64,000 nt of DNA from Alphaproteobacteria bacterium (GCA_020848095.1 JADLAT010000017.1:186001-250000); one strand, 5' to 3'. Shown: positions 10,168 through 19,402, counted from the stretch's first letter. The notes: a model not told the origin generated them from the sequence alone. Made by a program: numbers and translations.

Positions 10168-11883
10168 TCAATTGGCCTGACGTCTCAAAAACGCCGGGAT
10201 GTCCAGATTATCCTCCCCCGCGGCGGCGGCGGGTTTGGACGGCGAATCTATGTTCAGGCTGCCCTGTGATGGGCCGCCCGCCATAGGCCGCATACCCTGC
10301 GAAGGTCCGGCGGAGGGTGCAACACGCTCCCGGTGGCTTTGCGGCTCGGAAGCCGCAGCCACCCTTTGGGTCAATCCCTCAAGCTGTTCCTGCATATGGC
10401 CGGTTATACGCTCGAACAAAGACGGTGCGCGTTTAGGGGGCGCAGCGCCCTGTCTGGGCGGGTTGAGCTTCAACGCGGAAGCCATCGTTGTCTGATCCTG
10501 CGCGTTTTCAGGAACATGCGCGCCATGGAAGCTGGAAATATAGGATGCTGTGCCCTGTGGCGCCATATCTCTGGGCAGCTCCACCGGCTTAGGAGGGATG
10601 AACGCATTATTATAAAGCGTGCCGCGCAGGGCGGTGTTACTGCCGCCCGGCGTTTCCTCAAAAGCTGCCTGTTCGAACATATCCGCTTCGGGCTCTGCAT
10701 TTACTCCGGCGCTTTCCATGACCTTGGCGGGGGCCACAGGGGCTGCTGGCGCTCTGATCGCCTGAACGCTTTGGGCCGTCATAAAGGTTGGCTTTTGCAT
10801 ACCCAGAACACCCTGCTGCGCATCGAGATGCGGCATGGTACGCTCCATTTTCGTATTACGTCCCGTGGCATCGGTGAAGGTCGCCCCGCCGTTATTACGT
10901 CTGCGGCTTTCCGCATCCTTATCAATGCCCGTCGCCACGATAGAGACACGCATACTGCCCTCAAGGGATTCATCGAAGGTCGCGCCGAAGATAATGTTGG
11001 CATTGGGATCGACCTCATCGCGGATGCGATTACAGGCCTCGTCCGCCTCGAACAGGGTCATATCATAGCCGCCCGTGACGTTAATAATAACGCCGTGCGC
11101 GCCCTTCATCGAAACATCGTCCAGCAATGGATTATTGATCGCCGATTCGGCGGCCTCGATCGCGCGTTTATCGCCGGTGGCCTCCCCGGTGCCCATCATG
11201 GCCTTGCCCATCTCCATCATCGCTGTGCGGATATCGGCAAAATCAAGATTAACCAGACCCGGACGAACCATCAGATCCGTCACGCCGCGCACACCGGCCT
11301 GCAAAACAGAATCGGCCATTTGGAACGCTTCGGCAAAAGTCGTCTTTTCATTGGCGATACGAAACAAATTCTGATTCGGGATAACGATCAGCGTATCCAC
11401 ATAATCCTGAATTTCCTCTATGCCCTGCTCCGCTGATTTCATGCGGTGGGAGCCCTCAAAATGGAACGGCTTTGTTACAACGCCAACGGTCAGGATTCCG
11501 CGCTCGCGGCATGCCCGCGCAATAACCGGCGCCGCGCCCGTACCCGTGCCGCCGCCCATACCGGCGGTGATGAAGGCCATATTCGCACCTTCAAAAAATT
11601 CCATCACTTCTTCGATTGATTCCTCAGCCGCCGCGCGTCCGATTTCCGGTTTTGAGCCAGCGCCCAGACCGCCGGTAACCCCGACACCCAGCTGCACCCG
11701 GTTCAGACACAAGGAGCTTTCGAGCGCCTGCGCATCGGCGTTACACACCAGAAATTCGCACCCCTCAAGCCCCTGAGAGATCATGTTGTTAACCGCATTA
11801 CCACCCGCCCCGCCGATACCGGCCACGATGATTTTGGGAGAGAGCTTTTGCACTTCTGCCGGCTGTATTTTGATGCTGATCAT
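10168..11883 (-). CDS. ftsZ: Cell division tubulin homologue FtsZ
   Basis: GTPase that polymerises into the Z ring at the division site. The globular part carries the tubulin signature GGGTGTG at residues 110-116 and the catalytic T7 loop NLDFADIR. At 571 aa it is far longer than the roughly 380-aa E. coli protein because of a long Pro/Ala-rich linker (about residues 330-555), as in many alphaproteobacteria. The conserved C-terminal peptide [11 protein letters not shown], which binds FtsA and other anchors, closes the protein. It has its own 320-base upstream control region and is the last dcw gene before the terminator. Confidence 0.98.
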   Translation of the reverse strand: MISIKIQPAEVQKLSPKIIVAGIGGAGGNAVNNMISQGLEGCEFLVCNADAQALESSLCLNRVQLGVGVTGGLGAGSKPEIGRAAAEESIEEVMEFFEGANMAFITAGMGGGTGTGAAPVIARACRERGILTVGVVTKPFHFEGSHRMKSAEQGIEEIQDYVDTLIVIPNQNLFRIANEKTTFAEAFQMADSVLQAGVRGVTDLMVRPGLVNLDFADIRTAMMEMGKAMMGTGEATGDKRAIEAAESAINNPLLDDVSMKGAHGVIINVTGGYDMTLFEADEACNRIRDEVDPNANIIFGATFDESLEGSMRVSIVATGIDKDAESRRRNNGGATFTDATGRNTKMERTMPHLDAQQGVLGMQKPTFMTAQSVQAIRAPAAPVAPAKVMESAGVNAEPEADMFEQAAFEETPGGSNTALRGTLYNNAFIPPKPVELPRDMAPQGTASYISSFHGAHVPENAQDQTTMASALKLNPPRQGAAPPKRAPSLFERITGHMQEQLEGLTQRVAAASEPQSHRERVAPSAGPSQGMRPMAGGPSQGSLNIDSPSKPAAAAGEDNLDIPAFLRRQAN

Positions 11884-11960
11884 GGTTGTCGATCCCCGAA
11901 ATTTCTGTTTACGGAAGCCGGAAAGGATCCCGTGGTAGGTTGATGCGCTGAAGTCTATGC

Positions 11961-12089
11961 GAGTCTGAAAACGCAGAAAAGCAAAAAAGTGAAAGGATTC
12001 ACAGGGCTTGCCCCCAATTTCCTCCTTTCGAGCATAGCATTTCCTTCCCTAAAAAAGCAAAAGAAGCCGCTAAACGATTCATTTGATTC
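11961..12089. promoter_or_regulatory. Cluster of four GANTC sites upstream of ftsZ
   Basis: GANTC occurs at 11961, 11996, 12076 and 12085 within 129 bases. Chance predicts about half a site. GANTC is the target of the cell-cycle methylase CcrM in alphaproteobacteria, where methylation state affects the ftsZ promoter. The sites flank the predicted promoter (12031-12060). Confidence 0.6.
12031..12060 (-). promoter_or_regulatory. Candidate ftsZ promoter
   Basis: On the minus strand TTGCTT (12060-12055), 18 bases, TATGCT (12036-12031). The 11884-12203 gap has no gene. It holds this promoter, the GANTC and DnaA-box clusters, and an AAAGGAGG motif (12028-12021) with no ATG behind it. That motif is followed 3 bases later by a TTG that would open a 20-codon leader frame. 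The promoter is a sequence match only. Confidence 0.45.
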
Positions 12090-12120
12090 ACTTTTCCGCA
12101 AAACCACCAGACCTTGTATC

Positions 12121-12155
12121 TTATACAGAAGCTATACACACAATATTGTGGATAA
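12121..12155. promoter_or_regulatory. DnaA-box cluster between ftsA and ftsZ
   Basis: A perfect consensus DnaA box TTATCCACA lies on the minus strand at 12155-12147. Two near-matches lie beside it on the plus strand: TTATACAGA (12121-12129) and CTATACACA (12132-12140), each with one mismatch. Three boxes in 35 bases suggest DnaA control of ftsZ, which is documented in Caulobacter. Confidence 0.55.
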
Positions 12156-12203
12156 GTATAGGGCGATTTTTTATGACAGCAAGACTGAGACGATCGGAAA
12201 AAC

Positions 12204-13472
12204 TTACCAGTTTTCCCGAAACCAGTATTTTATACGCCCCAGCAAACTTCCCGGCTCAACCTGCGCCATAATTTCCGCAGGCATTTCATCGCCGCGTTCG
12301 GAGATATAGGTTAACAGCCCTGCCGCCGTGGCAAAGGCCGGGCCGCTCACCGCATCGGGCAGACCCGTAAGGCGGATCGGCTTGCCAAGGCGCACCTGTT
12401 TATCCAGCACATGCTGGGCCAGATCGCGGATTCCAGCAATCTGACTGGCACCGCCCGTCAAGACAACGCGCCGCCCGACGGCGTTTCCAAGACCGCTATC
12501 GTGCAGGCGCGCCCGCACCATTTCAAAAATTTCCTCAATGCGCGGCTGGATAATACCGACCAGTAAAGAGCGCGGCACATGATTGGGGGCGTGGTGATCG
12601 TCCTCCCCCAGACGCGGCACATCGATAAGCTCGCTTTCATCCATATGGGAGGCCATGGCGCTGCCGTAGAGGATTTTGAGGCGCTCCGCATCCTGAAGCG
12701 CGGTGGTCAGCCCTCTGGCGATATCGCCGGTTATATGCTGCCCGCCGACGGGAATGGCATCACTATAGATCATGACGCCGCCCTGAAACACGGCAAAGGA
12801 CGTAACGCCGCCGCCTATGTCAATGACGGTACAGCCCAGATCCATTTCATCTTCCACCAAAGAGGCCAGCCCGGAGGCATATGTCGAGACGCAAAGCGCC
12901 GTAATATCCAGATGCGAACGCCCGATGGCGGTGGCCATATTACGCAAGGCGCCAATGTCGCCGGTAACCATATGGATATCCACGCTCATATGCTGACCGT
13001 ACATGCCGCGCGGCTCGCGGATGCCCTCATGCCCGTCAATCCGGTAGCCCATGGGAATGGTGTGGATCAGTTCATACTCATCACTCACGACCTGCTCCTG
13101 CGCCTTGGCCAGAGCGCGGCGCACATCATTGCCGGTGATTTCATGGCCGGCGACCTGAATATCGGCGGTATGCGCGTGCGACATGGCATGCACGCCGGGG
13201 AGGTTGACGACCACCTCACGCAGGGGATAGCCCTTCATCACGCCGGCGGCCATATTTTCCGCCGCATGCACCGTCTGGCGTATGACGATCTCGGCCTGTT
13301 CCATATCCACGATCGTACCGTTTTTTATGCCTCTGGAGGCATGATGCCCAACCCCCAGCACCTCGAACGTGCCTTCATCATCGGCCACGCGTCCAATAAA
13401 GCAGGCGATTTTACTGCTCCCTATATCGAGCGCAGCCAGCAGAGAGCCTTTGGGTTTATGTTTACGTTTCAT
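12204..13472 (-). CDS. ftsA: Cell division actin homologue FtsA
   Basis: Actin-fold ATPase that tethers FtsZ to the inner membrane. The 422-residue protein shows phosphate-1 (AALDIGSSKIACFIG), the SHS2/1C domain region (NLPGVHAMSHAHT), phosphate-2 (GCTVIDIGGGVTSFAVF) and the adenosine motif (VVLTGGASQIAGI). The C-terminus GRIKYWFRENW is the amphipathic membrane-targeting helix. It begins 4 bases after ftsQ and is followed by the 320-base ftsZ control region, so ftsZ can be expressed separately. Confidence 0.98.
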   Translation of the reverse strand: MKRKHKPKGSLLAALDIGSSKIACFIGRVADDEGTFEVLGVGHHASRGIKNGTIVDMEQAEIVIRQTVHAAENMAAGVMKGYPLREVVVNLPGVHAMSHAHTADIQVAGHEITGNDVRRALAKAQEQVVSDEYELIHTIPMGYRIDGHEGIREPRGMYGQHMSVDIHMVTGDIGALRNMATAIGRSHLDITALCVSTYASGLASLVEDEMDLGCTVIDIGGGVTSFAVFQGGVMIYSDAIPVGGQHITGDIARGLTTALQDAERLKILYGSAMASHMDESELIDVPRLGEDDHHAPNHVPRSLLVGIIQPRIEEIFEMVRARLHDSGLGNAVGRRVVLTGGASQIAGIRDLAQHVLDKQVRLGKPIRLTGLPDAVSGPAFATAAGLLTYISERGDEMPAEIMAQVEPGSLLGRIKYWFRENW

Positions 13473-13476
13473 GGCG

Positions 13477-14355
13477 TTAGATACTGCTTCCCGTTTTTGC
13501 TTCTATTTTAAGCGATGCCTTATATTCCTCCACCGCGCCCGGTTTTGTCTGCACGACCAGCCGCCCGGATTCGCGCAGATCGATGCTGACAATATCTTTT
13601 TCCAGAATGCTGTTTTCCTCCTGCGCGCTGGCCAGCCGCCGCAGCGCAAGTCCCAGATCTTCCTCCGGCAGACGAACAATAACACCGCCCTTTAAAACCA
13701 GATCCCAGCGGCGCTCACCCAAGCGCCTTGCATAGGCAATATAGGGCTGCAAAACAGGCTCAGCCCGCAAGCCCGCCAGAAGGGCCGCCGCATGCGCGGG
13801 CGCGTCCGGCCCCGCCACCACCGGCAGACCGCCGAAACGCTCCAGCCTGTCTGCGGTGATAACCGTGCCATTACTGTCCAGCAGCTTGAGTGTTTTTTCA
13901 TCCTGCCAGAGCGCCATGGGCTTGCGCTCCTTCAGGCCTATATAGATCGTATCGGGCCAGCGGCGCTCTACAGAGGCGCTTTCGACCCAGCCGATCTTGC
14001 TTATAAGAGCCTGCGCGGCTCTGGGGTCGAAGGAGAATAACGGATCGCCCTTACCCACATTCACAATGGCCATTAAAATCTGCGGATTGGTGTAAACGCG
14101 CCCATCAACCAGAATATTTTCCACGGCAAAGCCCATATCGGCGCTCGCCATCAATATCTTGTTTTCCATCCAGTCCTTACCCCGGCCCAGCGTCCCGTTC
14201 AAGGTGAGCCACGCGCCGAGCCAGATCAGCCCGCCCACCAGCACCAGCGCAAAACCAAAGCGCCGCGCCCAGGGGATAAGCACCCCTAAAAACCCACGGC
14301 GGCGCTTATTCAAAACGCTCTTTCTTGCGCCGACAACGGCCTTTTTTCGTGCCAT
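13477..14355 (-). CDS. ftsQ: Cell division protein FtsQ
   Basis: Bitopic inner-membrane protein linking early and late divisome parts. The 292 residues comprise a basic cytoplasmic tail, one transmembrane helix (about 32-52, FGFALVLVGGLIWLGAWL), a POTRA domain (AVENILVDGRVYTNPQILMA onward) and an FtsQ beta domain with the typical WPDTIYIGLKERKPMALW stretch. It starts 2 bases after the ddl stop and ends 4 bases before ftsA, so translation is probably coupled. Confidence 0.96.
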   Translation of the reverse strand: MARKKAVVGARKSVLNKRRRGFLGVLIPWARRFGFALVLVGGLIWLGAWLTLNGTLGRGKDWMENKILMASADMGFAVENILVDGRVYTNPQILMAIVNVGKGDPLFSFDPRAAQALISKIGWVESASVERRWPDTIYIGLKERKPMALWQDEKTLKLLDSNGTVITADRLERFGGLPVVAGPDAPAHAAALLAGLRAEPVLQPYIAYARRLGERRWDLVLKGGVIVRLPEEDLGLALRRLASAQEENSILEKDIVSIDLRESGRLVVQTKPGAVEEYKASLKIEAKTGSSI

Positions 14356-14357
14356 GA

Positions 14358-15578
14358 CTACCCCCTTCTCTCAAAAAGACGTGCGTCCGCAGGCACAGGG
14401 TCCGCCGGGAGCTTGCGCCCCTGATTTTCCGCCAGAGCCTCCTCGATCAAACCGCTGAGCAGATCGGTGAACAGCACCGGCTCCGCCGCCGCCTCCCACA
14501 GGAAATACCCGATCGAGCCGGGCCATGGATTGACCTCATTAAGCCACATCTCCCCGGTTTTAGCGTTGCCGATGAAATCTATGCGCGGCGCGCCGGTTCC
14601 CTCCACTGCCTCAAACATCGCCAGCGCCCATTTCTTTATATTTGCCGCCATGTCCGGGGCAAGCGGCGGATTTAATTCCCGCGTTAAGGAAAGCATGCCC
14701 TGACTGATCGTGCCGACGGTTTTGCTTCCTGATTTGCTTCCCGATTTTCCGCCCGCGCCGGAGAGGTATTTTTGTTTAAAATCCAAAAGCTCCTCCGTCG
14801 CCTTCGGGCGCTCTATCGCCGAGAGCCGCACAGCGCCAAAAGCCTTCGATACGGCGACATTATATTCCACCAGATTTTCCACAAACGGCTCAACAATCGC
14901 CGCATCGTCATATTCAAAGATACGTGGAAGCGCCGCGCGCAACTCCTGAATATTTTTTACTCTGGCCACGCCGATAGAGCTGCCCAGATGAGAGGGCTTC
15001 ACGATGCACGGGAAAGCCATATCCCCTATCTCCCGCTCAAGAACATCCTCGGCGATCATATAGCCCTGCTTCGGGCGGCGCAGGACCACGCAGGGCAGCA
15101 CCGGAACACCCGAAGCGTGGAGCATTTTCTTGGTTGCGCTTTTATCCATTAAAACCGTGGAGGCCATCAGGCGCATCCCCGCATAGGGAATGCCCGCCAG
15201 CTCAAAAAACCCTTGCGCGCCGCCATCTTCACCATACAGACCATGAAAGGCAGGGATAGCCACGTCAAACTCAATGGGCGTGGCGCGGGCCAGCAATCCC
15301 GTTTTTACGGGCAGAAGGCTTGCACACCTGCCGGGTTTTATGTCCGGAACCACCGCGCGCGTTTGCTTGCGCAGCGCCGGTGTTAGCAGATAACTCGCTC
15401 TTTGGCGCAGGACATCCCCCACCAGCCATTCCCCCGTTGGCGTGACATAAACGGGAAAGGCTTCATACCGGGCAGAGTCAATTGCCTGCAATATCTGCAG
15501 GCCCGTAACCACGCTGACATCATGTTCCGGCGAGCGTCCGCCGAAGAAAACCGCAACTTTTTTTAATGAACCGGACAT
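14358..15578 (-). CDS. ddl: D-alanine--D-alanine ligase
   Basis: ATP-grasp enzyme that makes the D-Ala-D-Ala dipeptide for MurF. The frame is open further upstream, but the family N-terminus (KKVAVFFGGRSPEHDVSVV) places the start at 15578, giving 406 aa. That is long for a Ddl. It includes an insert with a GKSGSKSGSK repeat after FKQKYLSG. The metal-binding region reads WLNEVNPWPGSIGYFLWEA; from memory this resembles epsilonproteobacterial Ddl (NEINP.PGSLANYLF) more than the usual NEVNTLPG. It is divergent from a hydrolase-MurF pair that may have come with it. No strong ribosome site is visible. Confidence 0.93.
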   Translation of the reverse strand: MSGSLKKVAVFFGGRSPEHDVSVVTGLQILQAIDSARYEAFPVYVTPTGEWLVGDVLRQRASYLLTPALRKQTRAVVPDIKPGRCASLLPVKTGLLARATPIEFDVAIPAFHGLYGEDGGAQGFFELAGIPYAGMRLMASTVLMDKSATKKMLHASGVPVLPCVVLRRPKQGYMIAEDVLEREIGDMAFPCIVKPSHLGSSIGVARVKNIQELRAALPRIFEYDDAAIVEPFVENLVEYNVAVSKAFGAVRLSAIERPKATEELLDFKQKYLSGAGGKSGSKSGSKTVGTISQGMLSLTRELNPPLAPDMAANIKKWALAMFEAVEGTGAPRIDFIGNAKTGEMWLNEVNPWPGSIGYFLWEAAAEPVLFTDLLSGLIEEALAENQGRKLPADPVPADARLFERRG

Positions 15579-15708
15579 AAGGGCACAGCCTGTGACTTGG
15601 TTTTGGACGAAATCCTTGGTATGAAGTCCAGAATGGATGTTCTGGCGAACACATACTGGCATATCCGATTTAACCACGAAAAGAAATTCCATTAAAGGGC
15701 TTTGAACC

Positions 15709-16482
15709 GTGCCAACCGCAACCGCCGCAGATCAGGTCTTTTATTTTGAGCCATTGGGCCATACCGGACCTGCCGTATTTTGGGGGCATGGCTGGGGCCA
15801 TGACCATAAGGCCTTTCTGCCGCTGGCGCAGTCTCTGGAGAATACAGCCCGGCATCACGTGGTGGATTTCCCCGGCTTCGGCCAATCGCCCTTGCCGTCA
15901 TCGCCTTGGAAAACCGCCGATTATGCCGATGCCATCGCCGCCTTTATCAAGGGCCACACCTCGGAAAAAATTATCTGGGTCGGGCATTCTTTCGGGTGCC
16001 GCGTCGGCATTCAACTGGCCGCCCGCCATCCCGATCTTGTCGCCGGTCTGTTTTTAATCGCCGCCGCCGGATTGCCCCGCAAGCGCCCTCTGGCTAAAAA
16101 ACTTTATTTCCGGGGACGGATCGCGCTTTATAAATCCCTTAAAAAGCTCATTCCCTTTGGCCTGCCTGAAAAATGGCTGCTGAAAACTTTCGCCAGCCCG
16201 GATTATCTCAAGGCCGGGCCGTTACGCCAGATTCTGGTGGGCGTGGTTAATGAAGACCTTAGCCCACAGGCCGCCAGCATCACCTGCCCCACAATTTTGC
16301 TCTACGGGGCGCAGGACACCGAAACACCGCCTGAAATCGGGCATCGGTTTGCGCGTCTCATTCCAGAGTCGGAAATCGTTGTTCTGGATGGATTTGACCA
16401 TTACAGTATTCTCTCCGAGGCGCGGCATCAGGTCGTGCAGAGGCTCAACACTTTTATAAAAAGCATCGTTTCCCAAAAATGA
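15709..16482 (+). CDS. Alpha/beta-hydrolase fold protein coupled to MurF
   Basis: A 257-residue cytoplasmic hydrolase. The nucleophile elbow is GHSFG (within WVGHSFGCRVGIQ, near residue 90), an oxyanion motif is WGHGWGHD near residue 25, a candidate acid is in LYGAQDTETP, and the catalytic His is in GFDHYSIL. The start is a GTG. The last four bases (ATGA) overlap the start of the MurF gene, so the two are translationally coupled. The substrate is unknown. From memory, H. pylori and Campylobacter also have an alpha/beta hydrolase between ddl and murF, annotated by homology to dienoate hydrolases. Confidence 0.88.
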   Translation: MPTATAADQVFYFEPLGHTGPAVFWGHGWGHDHKAFLPLAQSLENTARHHVVDFPGFGQSPLPSSPWKTADYADAIAAFIKGHTSEKIIWVGHSFGCRVGIQLAARHPDLVAGLFLIAAAGLPRKRPLAKKLYFRGRIALYKSLKKLIPFGLPEKWLLKTFASPDYLKAGPLRQILVGVVNEDLSPQAASITCPTILLYGAQDTETPPEIGHRFARLIPESEIVVLDGFDHYSILSEARHQVVQRLNTFIKSIVSQK

Positions 16483-18101
16483 TTGAGACAATCAGCATCG
16501 TTTTACTGTTCCTGACCTATGCCGCCTTTATCGGACGACGCAGCCTGACCTATATGCACATCTATCAGCAGGAAGAATACGACAGTCCGCGCTTTTTAAA
16601 ATGGCTCTGGGCGAATAAAGCCTTCGATAAAAGACTGAGCTTTATTGTGGTGCTCGGCGTTGCGGCTTCCTTTTTTATCCCGTTTTTGTTTGCGAATCTT
16701 TTTATTCTGGCCGGGTTTATTTTTATCACCTCTATTGAAAAAGACCCGCGCCGGGAGTCCAAGAAAAACCTTGTTCTGACGTCCCGCGCAAAACGCATTT
16801 TCTTTCCGGCCTACGCTATCGGGGCCTTAAGCGGTGTCTGGTGCTTTTTTAAGCCCGAACTCTTCTGGCTCTGGATTATCACTATTCAATGCGCCCCGCT
16901 CTGGCTTGTTGCGGTGAATGAGCTGCTTCAGCCCTATGAGCAGGGGTTGCAGAAAAAATTCCGGCTGGAGGCGCAAGAGCGTCTGGCGAGCATCAATCCA
17001 AAAGTGATTGCGATTACCGGCTCTTTCGGGAAGACATCGGTCAAACATATTCTGGGGCACATTCTTAAGACGCAGGCCCCCACCCTCATCACACCGGGCA
17101 GCGTCAATACGCCCATGGGCATTGCCCGCATCCTTCGGGAACAGCTTGAGCCGCAGCATCAATATCTGGTCGTGGAAATGGGCGCTTACGGCCCCGGCTC
17201 CATTGAACGGCTTTGCAGCCTCACGCCCCCGGATATGGGAATTATCACCGCAATCGGCCATGCGCATTATGAGCGCTTTAAATCGCTGGATGTCGTGGCG
17301 GAAACTAAATATGAGCTGGCGCAGGCCGTCATTGCCAAGGATGGGCATATCATCGCACATGAACGCACGCTTCGCTTTGCGCAGGCGCGCGCGCTGCACG
17401 AGGCTCACCGCGCATCCTTCACCTTATGCGGAGAGGCCCGCCCCGCCGGAGCGCCGGAGGAACCCTCTTACCTCACGCCGGGCGATCTTGAAATCCGCGG
17501 CATCACCCAAAATATGAAAGGTCTGGAAATAGAGCTGACATGGCGCGGGGAAAACCATACCCTCAGCACCCCGCTTTACGGCATACATCACGGGCATAAT
17601 GTGGCTCTGGCGTTTGCGGCTTCCATGCGGCTCGGGATCTCCGCGGGCGATATTCAAACCGCGCTGCAAAGCCTGCCGCAGATTCAACACCGGCTGGAGG
17701 TCAAGCCGCAAAGCGATGGCACCACCATTATTGATGATGCCTATAACTCTAACCCGGTCGGTTTTCAGATGGCGCTGGATTTGCTCTCCTGTATCGAGAC
17801 GAAAGGCCGCAGAATTCTTGTAACACCGGGCATGGTCGAGCTGGGCCGGGCGCATGAGGATGCGCATGAGAAAATCGGGCGCATGGCTGGAAAATCCTGT
17901 GATATTGCACTTATCGTCCAGAGTGCGCGCATCCCCAGTTTCATCGCGGGTTTTCGGGAAAGTGCGCCCAATAAACCGCTATACGAGGTCGCAACCTTTG
18001 CCGAGGCGCAACGCTGGGTCAACCAGAATAAAATGCCCGGTGATGTCGTCTTGATCGAGAACGATCTTCCCGATCTGTATGAGCGCGTGCCCCGGATTTA
18101 G
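16479..18101 (+). CDS. murF: Membrane-anchored MurF: UDP-MurNAc-tripeptide--D-Ala-D-Ala ligase
   Basis: Adds D-Ala-D-Ala to the peptidoglycan precursor. MurF motifs are clear: P-loop TGSFGKTS at 180-187, VVEMGAYGPGSIERL, IGHAHYERFKSLDVVAETKYE, GIHHGHNVALAFAA, IDDAYNSNPVGF and PGMVELGRAHEDAHEKIG. The usual N-terminal UDP-substrate domain (about 100 residues) is absent. Residues 1-150 instead hold several hydrophobic membrane segments (about 3-20, 54-84 and 105-148). From memory, epsilonproteobacterial MurF has this design. It is the only MurF in the window; the normal slot between murE and mraY lacks one. Its stop overlaps the convergent murB stop. Confidence 0.9.
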   Translation: MIETISIVLLFLTYAAFIGRRSLTYMHIYQQEEYDSPRFLKWLWANKAFDKRLSFIVVLGVAASFFIPFLFANLFILAGFIFITSIEKDPRRESKKNLVLTSRAKRIFFPAYAIGALSGVWCFFKPELFWLWIITIQCAPLWLVAVNELLQPYEQGLQKKFRLEAQERLASINPKVIAITGSFGKTSVKHILGHILKTQAPTLITPGSVNTPMGIARILREQLEPQHQYLVVEMGAYGPGSIERLCSLTPPDMGIITAIGHAHYERFKSLDVVAETKYELAQAVIAKDGHIIAHERTLRFAQARALHEAHRASFTLCGEARPAGAPEEPSYLTPGDLEIRGITQNMKGLEIELTWRGENHTLSTPLYGIHHGHNVALAFAASMRLGISAGDIQTALQSLPQIQHRLEVKPQSDGTTIIDDAYNSNPVGFQMALDLLSCIETKGRRILVTPGMVELGRAHEDAHEKIGRMAGKSCDIALIVQSARIPSFIAGFRESAPNKPLYEVATFAEAQRWVNQNKMPGDVVLIENDLPDLYERVPRI

Positions 18102-19024
18102 GCCGCGCCGATCCTTTTAATTTCCCAGTGCAGGGTCAGGCCGAATTTATGGCGCGCGCGCGCGCGCAGCTCCTCCCCCAGCATTTCCAGATCTTTCGCC
18201 GTGGCGCTGCCGGTATTGATCATGAAGTTGCAGTGTTTTTCGCTCATCTGCGCACCGCCGACCATAAGCCCGCGCCCGTCCACCATTTCAACCACCTGCC
18301 ATGCGCGTGTACCCTCCGGTAATCCGGCGCGGCGCAGTTCATCCGGCGCGGGATTGGCGAAAGTCGAGCCTCCGGTAAATTCCTTGATGGGCTGGGTATC
18401 GTTGCGCTTTTTCTTGATATCGTTCATACGGGCCTTGACGGTTTCATAATCCTCCGCATGCCCTTTCAGCACCGCGCCGGTGAAAATTATATCCTCCGCA
18501 ATGTCAGTATGCCGATAGGACATTTTAAGCGCCTCGCGGCTCAGGCGCAAAGCTCTCCCGCTGCGGTCCAACGCGCTTACCCCGATCAGAACATCTTTCA
18601 TTTCGCGTCCGTAAGCGCCCGCATTCATCCGCAAGGCCCCGCCGAGCGAGCCGGGAATGCCAGAGAGAAACTCCAGCCCGCCTATACCCGCCTTAACAGC
18701 CGCCGCCGCGACATTGGCATTATTTGCCCCGCATCCGGCCTGAATAAATCGCTCCCCCATTACGGTGATATTGGCCAGGGCTTTGCCCAATTGGATGGTC
18801 GCGCCGCGCAAGCCGCCATCGCGGATAATCGTATTGGCCAGACCGCCAATAACCGTTAGCGGCTCTTTCAACGGCCAAAGATTGAGAAATTCGGACAAAT
18901 CTTCCACACTGGCGGGGAGATAAAGCATATCCGCATCACCGCCACAGCCGAACCAGCTTTTCCGGCCAATAGGTGCATTTTTGATGATTTTGCCGGATAA
19001 CGCCCTTAGATCTTGATCGTTCAT
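18098..19024 (-). CDS. murB: UDP-N-acetylenolpyruvoylglucosamine reductase MurB
   Basis: FAD enzyme that reduces the enolpyruvyl group to give UDP-MurNAc, using NADPH. The 308-residue protein shows the FAD-binding core (VIGGLANTIIRDGGLRG, then LSGIPGSLGGALRMNAGAYG), the catalytic serine motif GGSTFANP and the C-terminal FMINTGSATAKDLE region. It lacks the extra domain of E. coli-type MurB, so it is a type II enzyme. It ends the minus-strand run that starts at rsmH. Its final four bases overlap the convergent murF gene, which interrupts the usual murB-ddl junction. Confidence 0.96.
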   Translation of the reverse strand: MNDQDLRALSGKIIKNAPIGRKSWFGCGGDADMLYLPASVEDLSEFLNLWPLKEPLTVIGGLANTIIRDGGLRGATIQLGKALANITVMGERFIQAGCGANNANVAAAAVKAGIGGLEFLSGIPGSLGGALRMNAGAYGREMKDVLIGVSALDRSGRALRLSREALKMSYRHTDIAEDIIFTGAVLKGHAEDYETVKARMNDIKKKRNDTQPIKEFTGGSTFANPAPDELRRAGLPEGTRAWQVVEMVDGRGLMVGGAQMSEKHCNFMINTGSATAKDLEMLGEELRARARHKFGLTLHWEIKRIGAA

Positions 19025-19051
19025 TAAAAAGCTCTCTTCGCCGTTTTCTCT

Positions 19052-19402
19052 TTAAAGATGAATGCCAAAACGCGCCAGCGTCCAGATCATACCAAAATAA
19101 AGCGCAATGGTCAGGGCGCAGGAAAGCCCCAGCGCCGGATAAAAGCCAATGCCAGAGCGCAGGAGCGCGGGCAGCACCAGAAACATCGGCAGTGAGGGGA
19201 TAACGTACCAGAAGGTGGCCTGCGCGTGGGCGGCTATTCTTTCCGAATCTCCGGCCTCATGCCAGAGCCAGATCATGGCCAGAACAGAGATTAAAGGCAG
19301 GGAAACCACAAGCGCCCCCAGTCCGGGGCTTCGCCGTGCAATCTCAGAGACCAGCGCAATCACGATTCCCGAAAGCGCCGCTTTAAAAATCATATACAGC
19401 AT
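19052..19402 (-). CDS. DUF3147-like small membrane protein
   Basis: A 116-residue protein with four predicted membrane helices and almost no soluble part. The sequence (SEIARRSPGLGALVVSLPLISVLA) looks like the DUF3147/GlpM-type family, of unknown function. It lies between murC and murB with gaps of 24 and 27 bases, so it is in the dcw transcript. A role in cell-wall synthesis would be inference from position alone. Confidence 0.7.
   Translation of the reverse strand: MLYMIFKAALSGIVIALVSEIARRSPGLGALVVSLPLISVLAMIWLWHEAGDSERIAAHAQATFWYVIPSLPMFLVLPALLRSGIGFYPALGLSCALTIALYFGMIWTLARFGIHL

Noticed and set aside
10333..11436. 367-codon frame opposite ftsZ
   Set aside because: Shadow of FtsZ, which has complete motifs; similar shadows lie opposite murC (19457-20620) and the M16 genes (39393-40625).
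14705..14745. Near-duplicate TTTGCTTCC repeats in ddl
   Set aside because: They encode the in-frame GSKSGSK insert; a coding microrepeat, not a mobile or regulatory element.
15579..15692. N-terminal extension of Ddl
   Set aside because: The 38 extra residues do not match the family and the known N-terminus begins at 15578.
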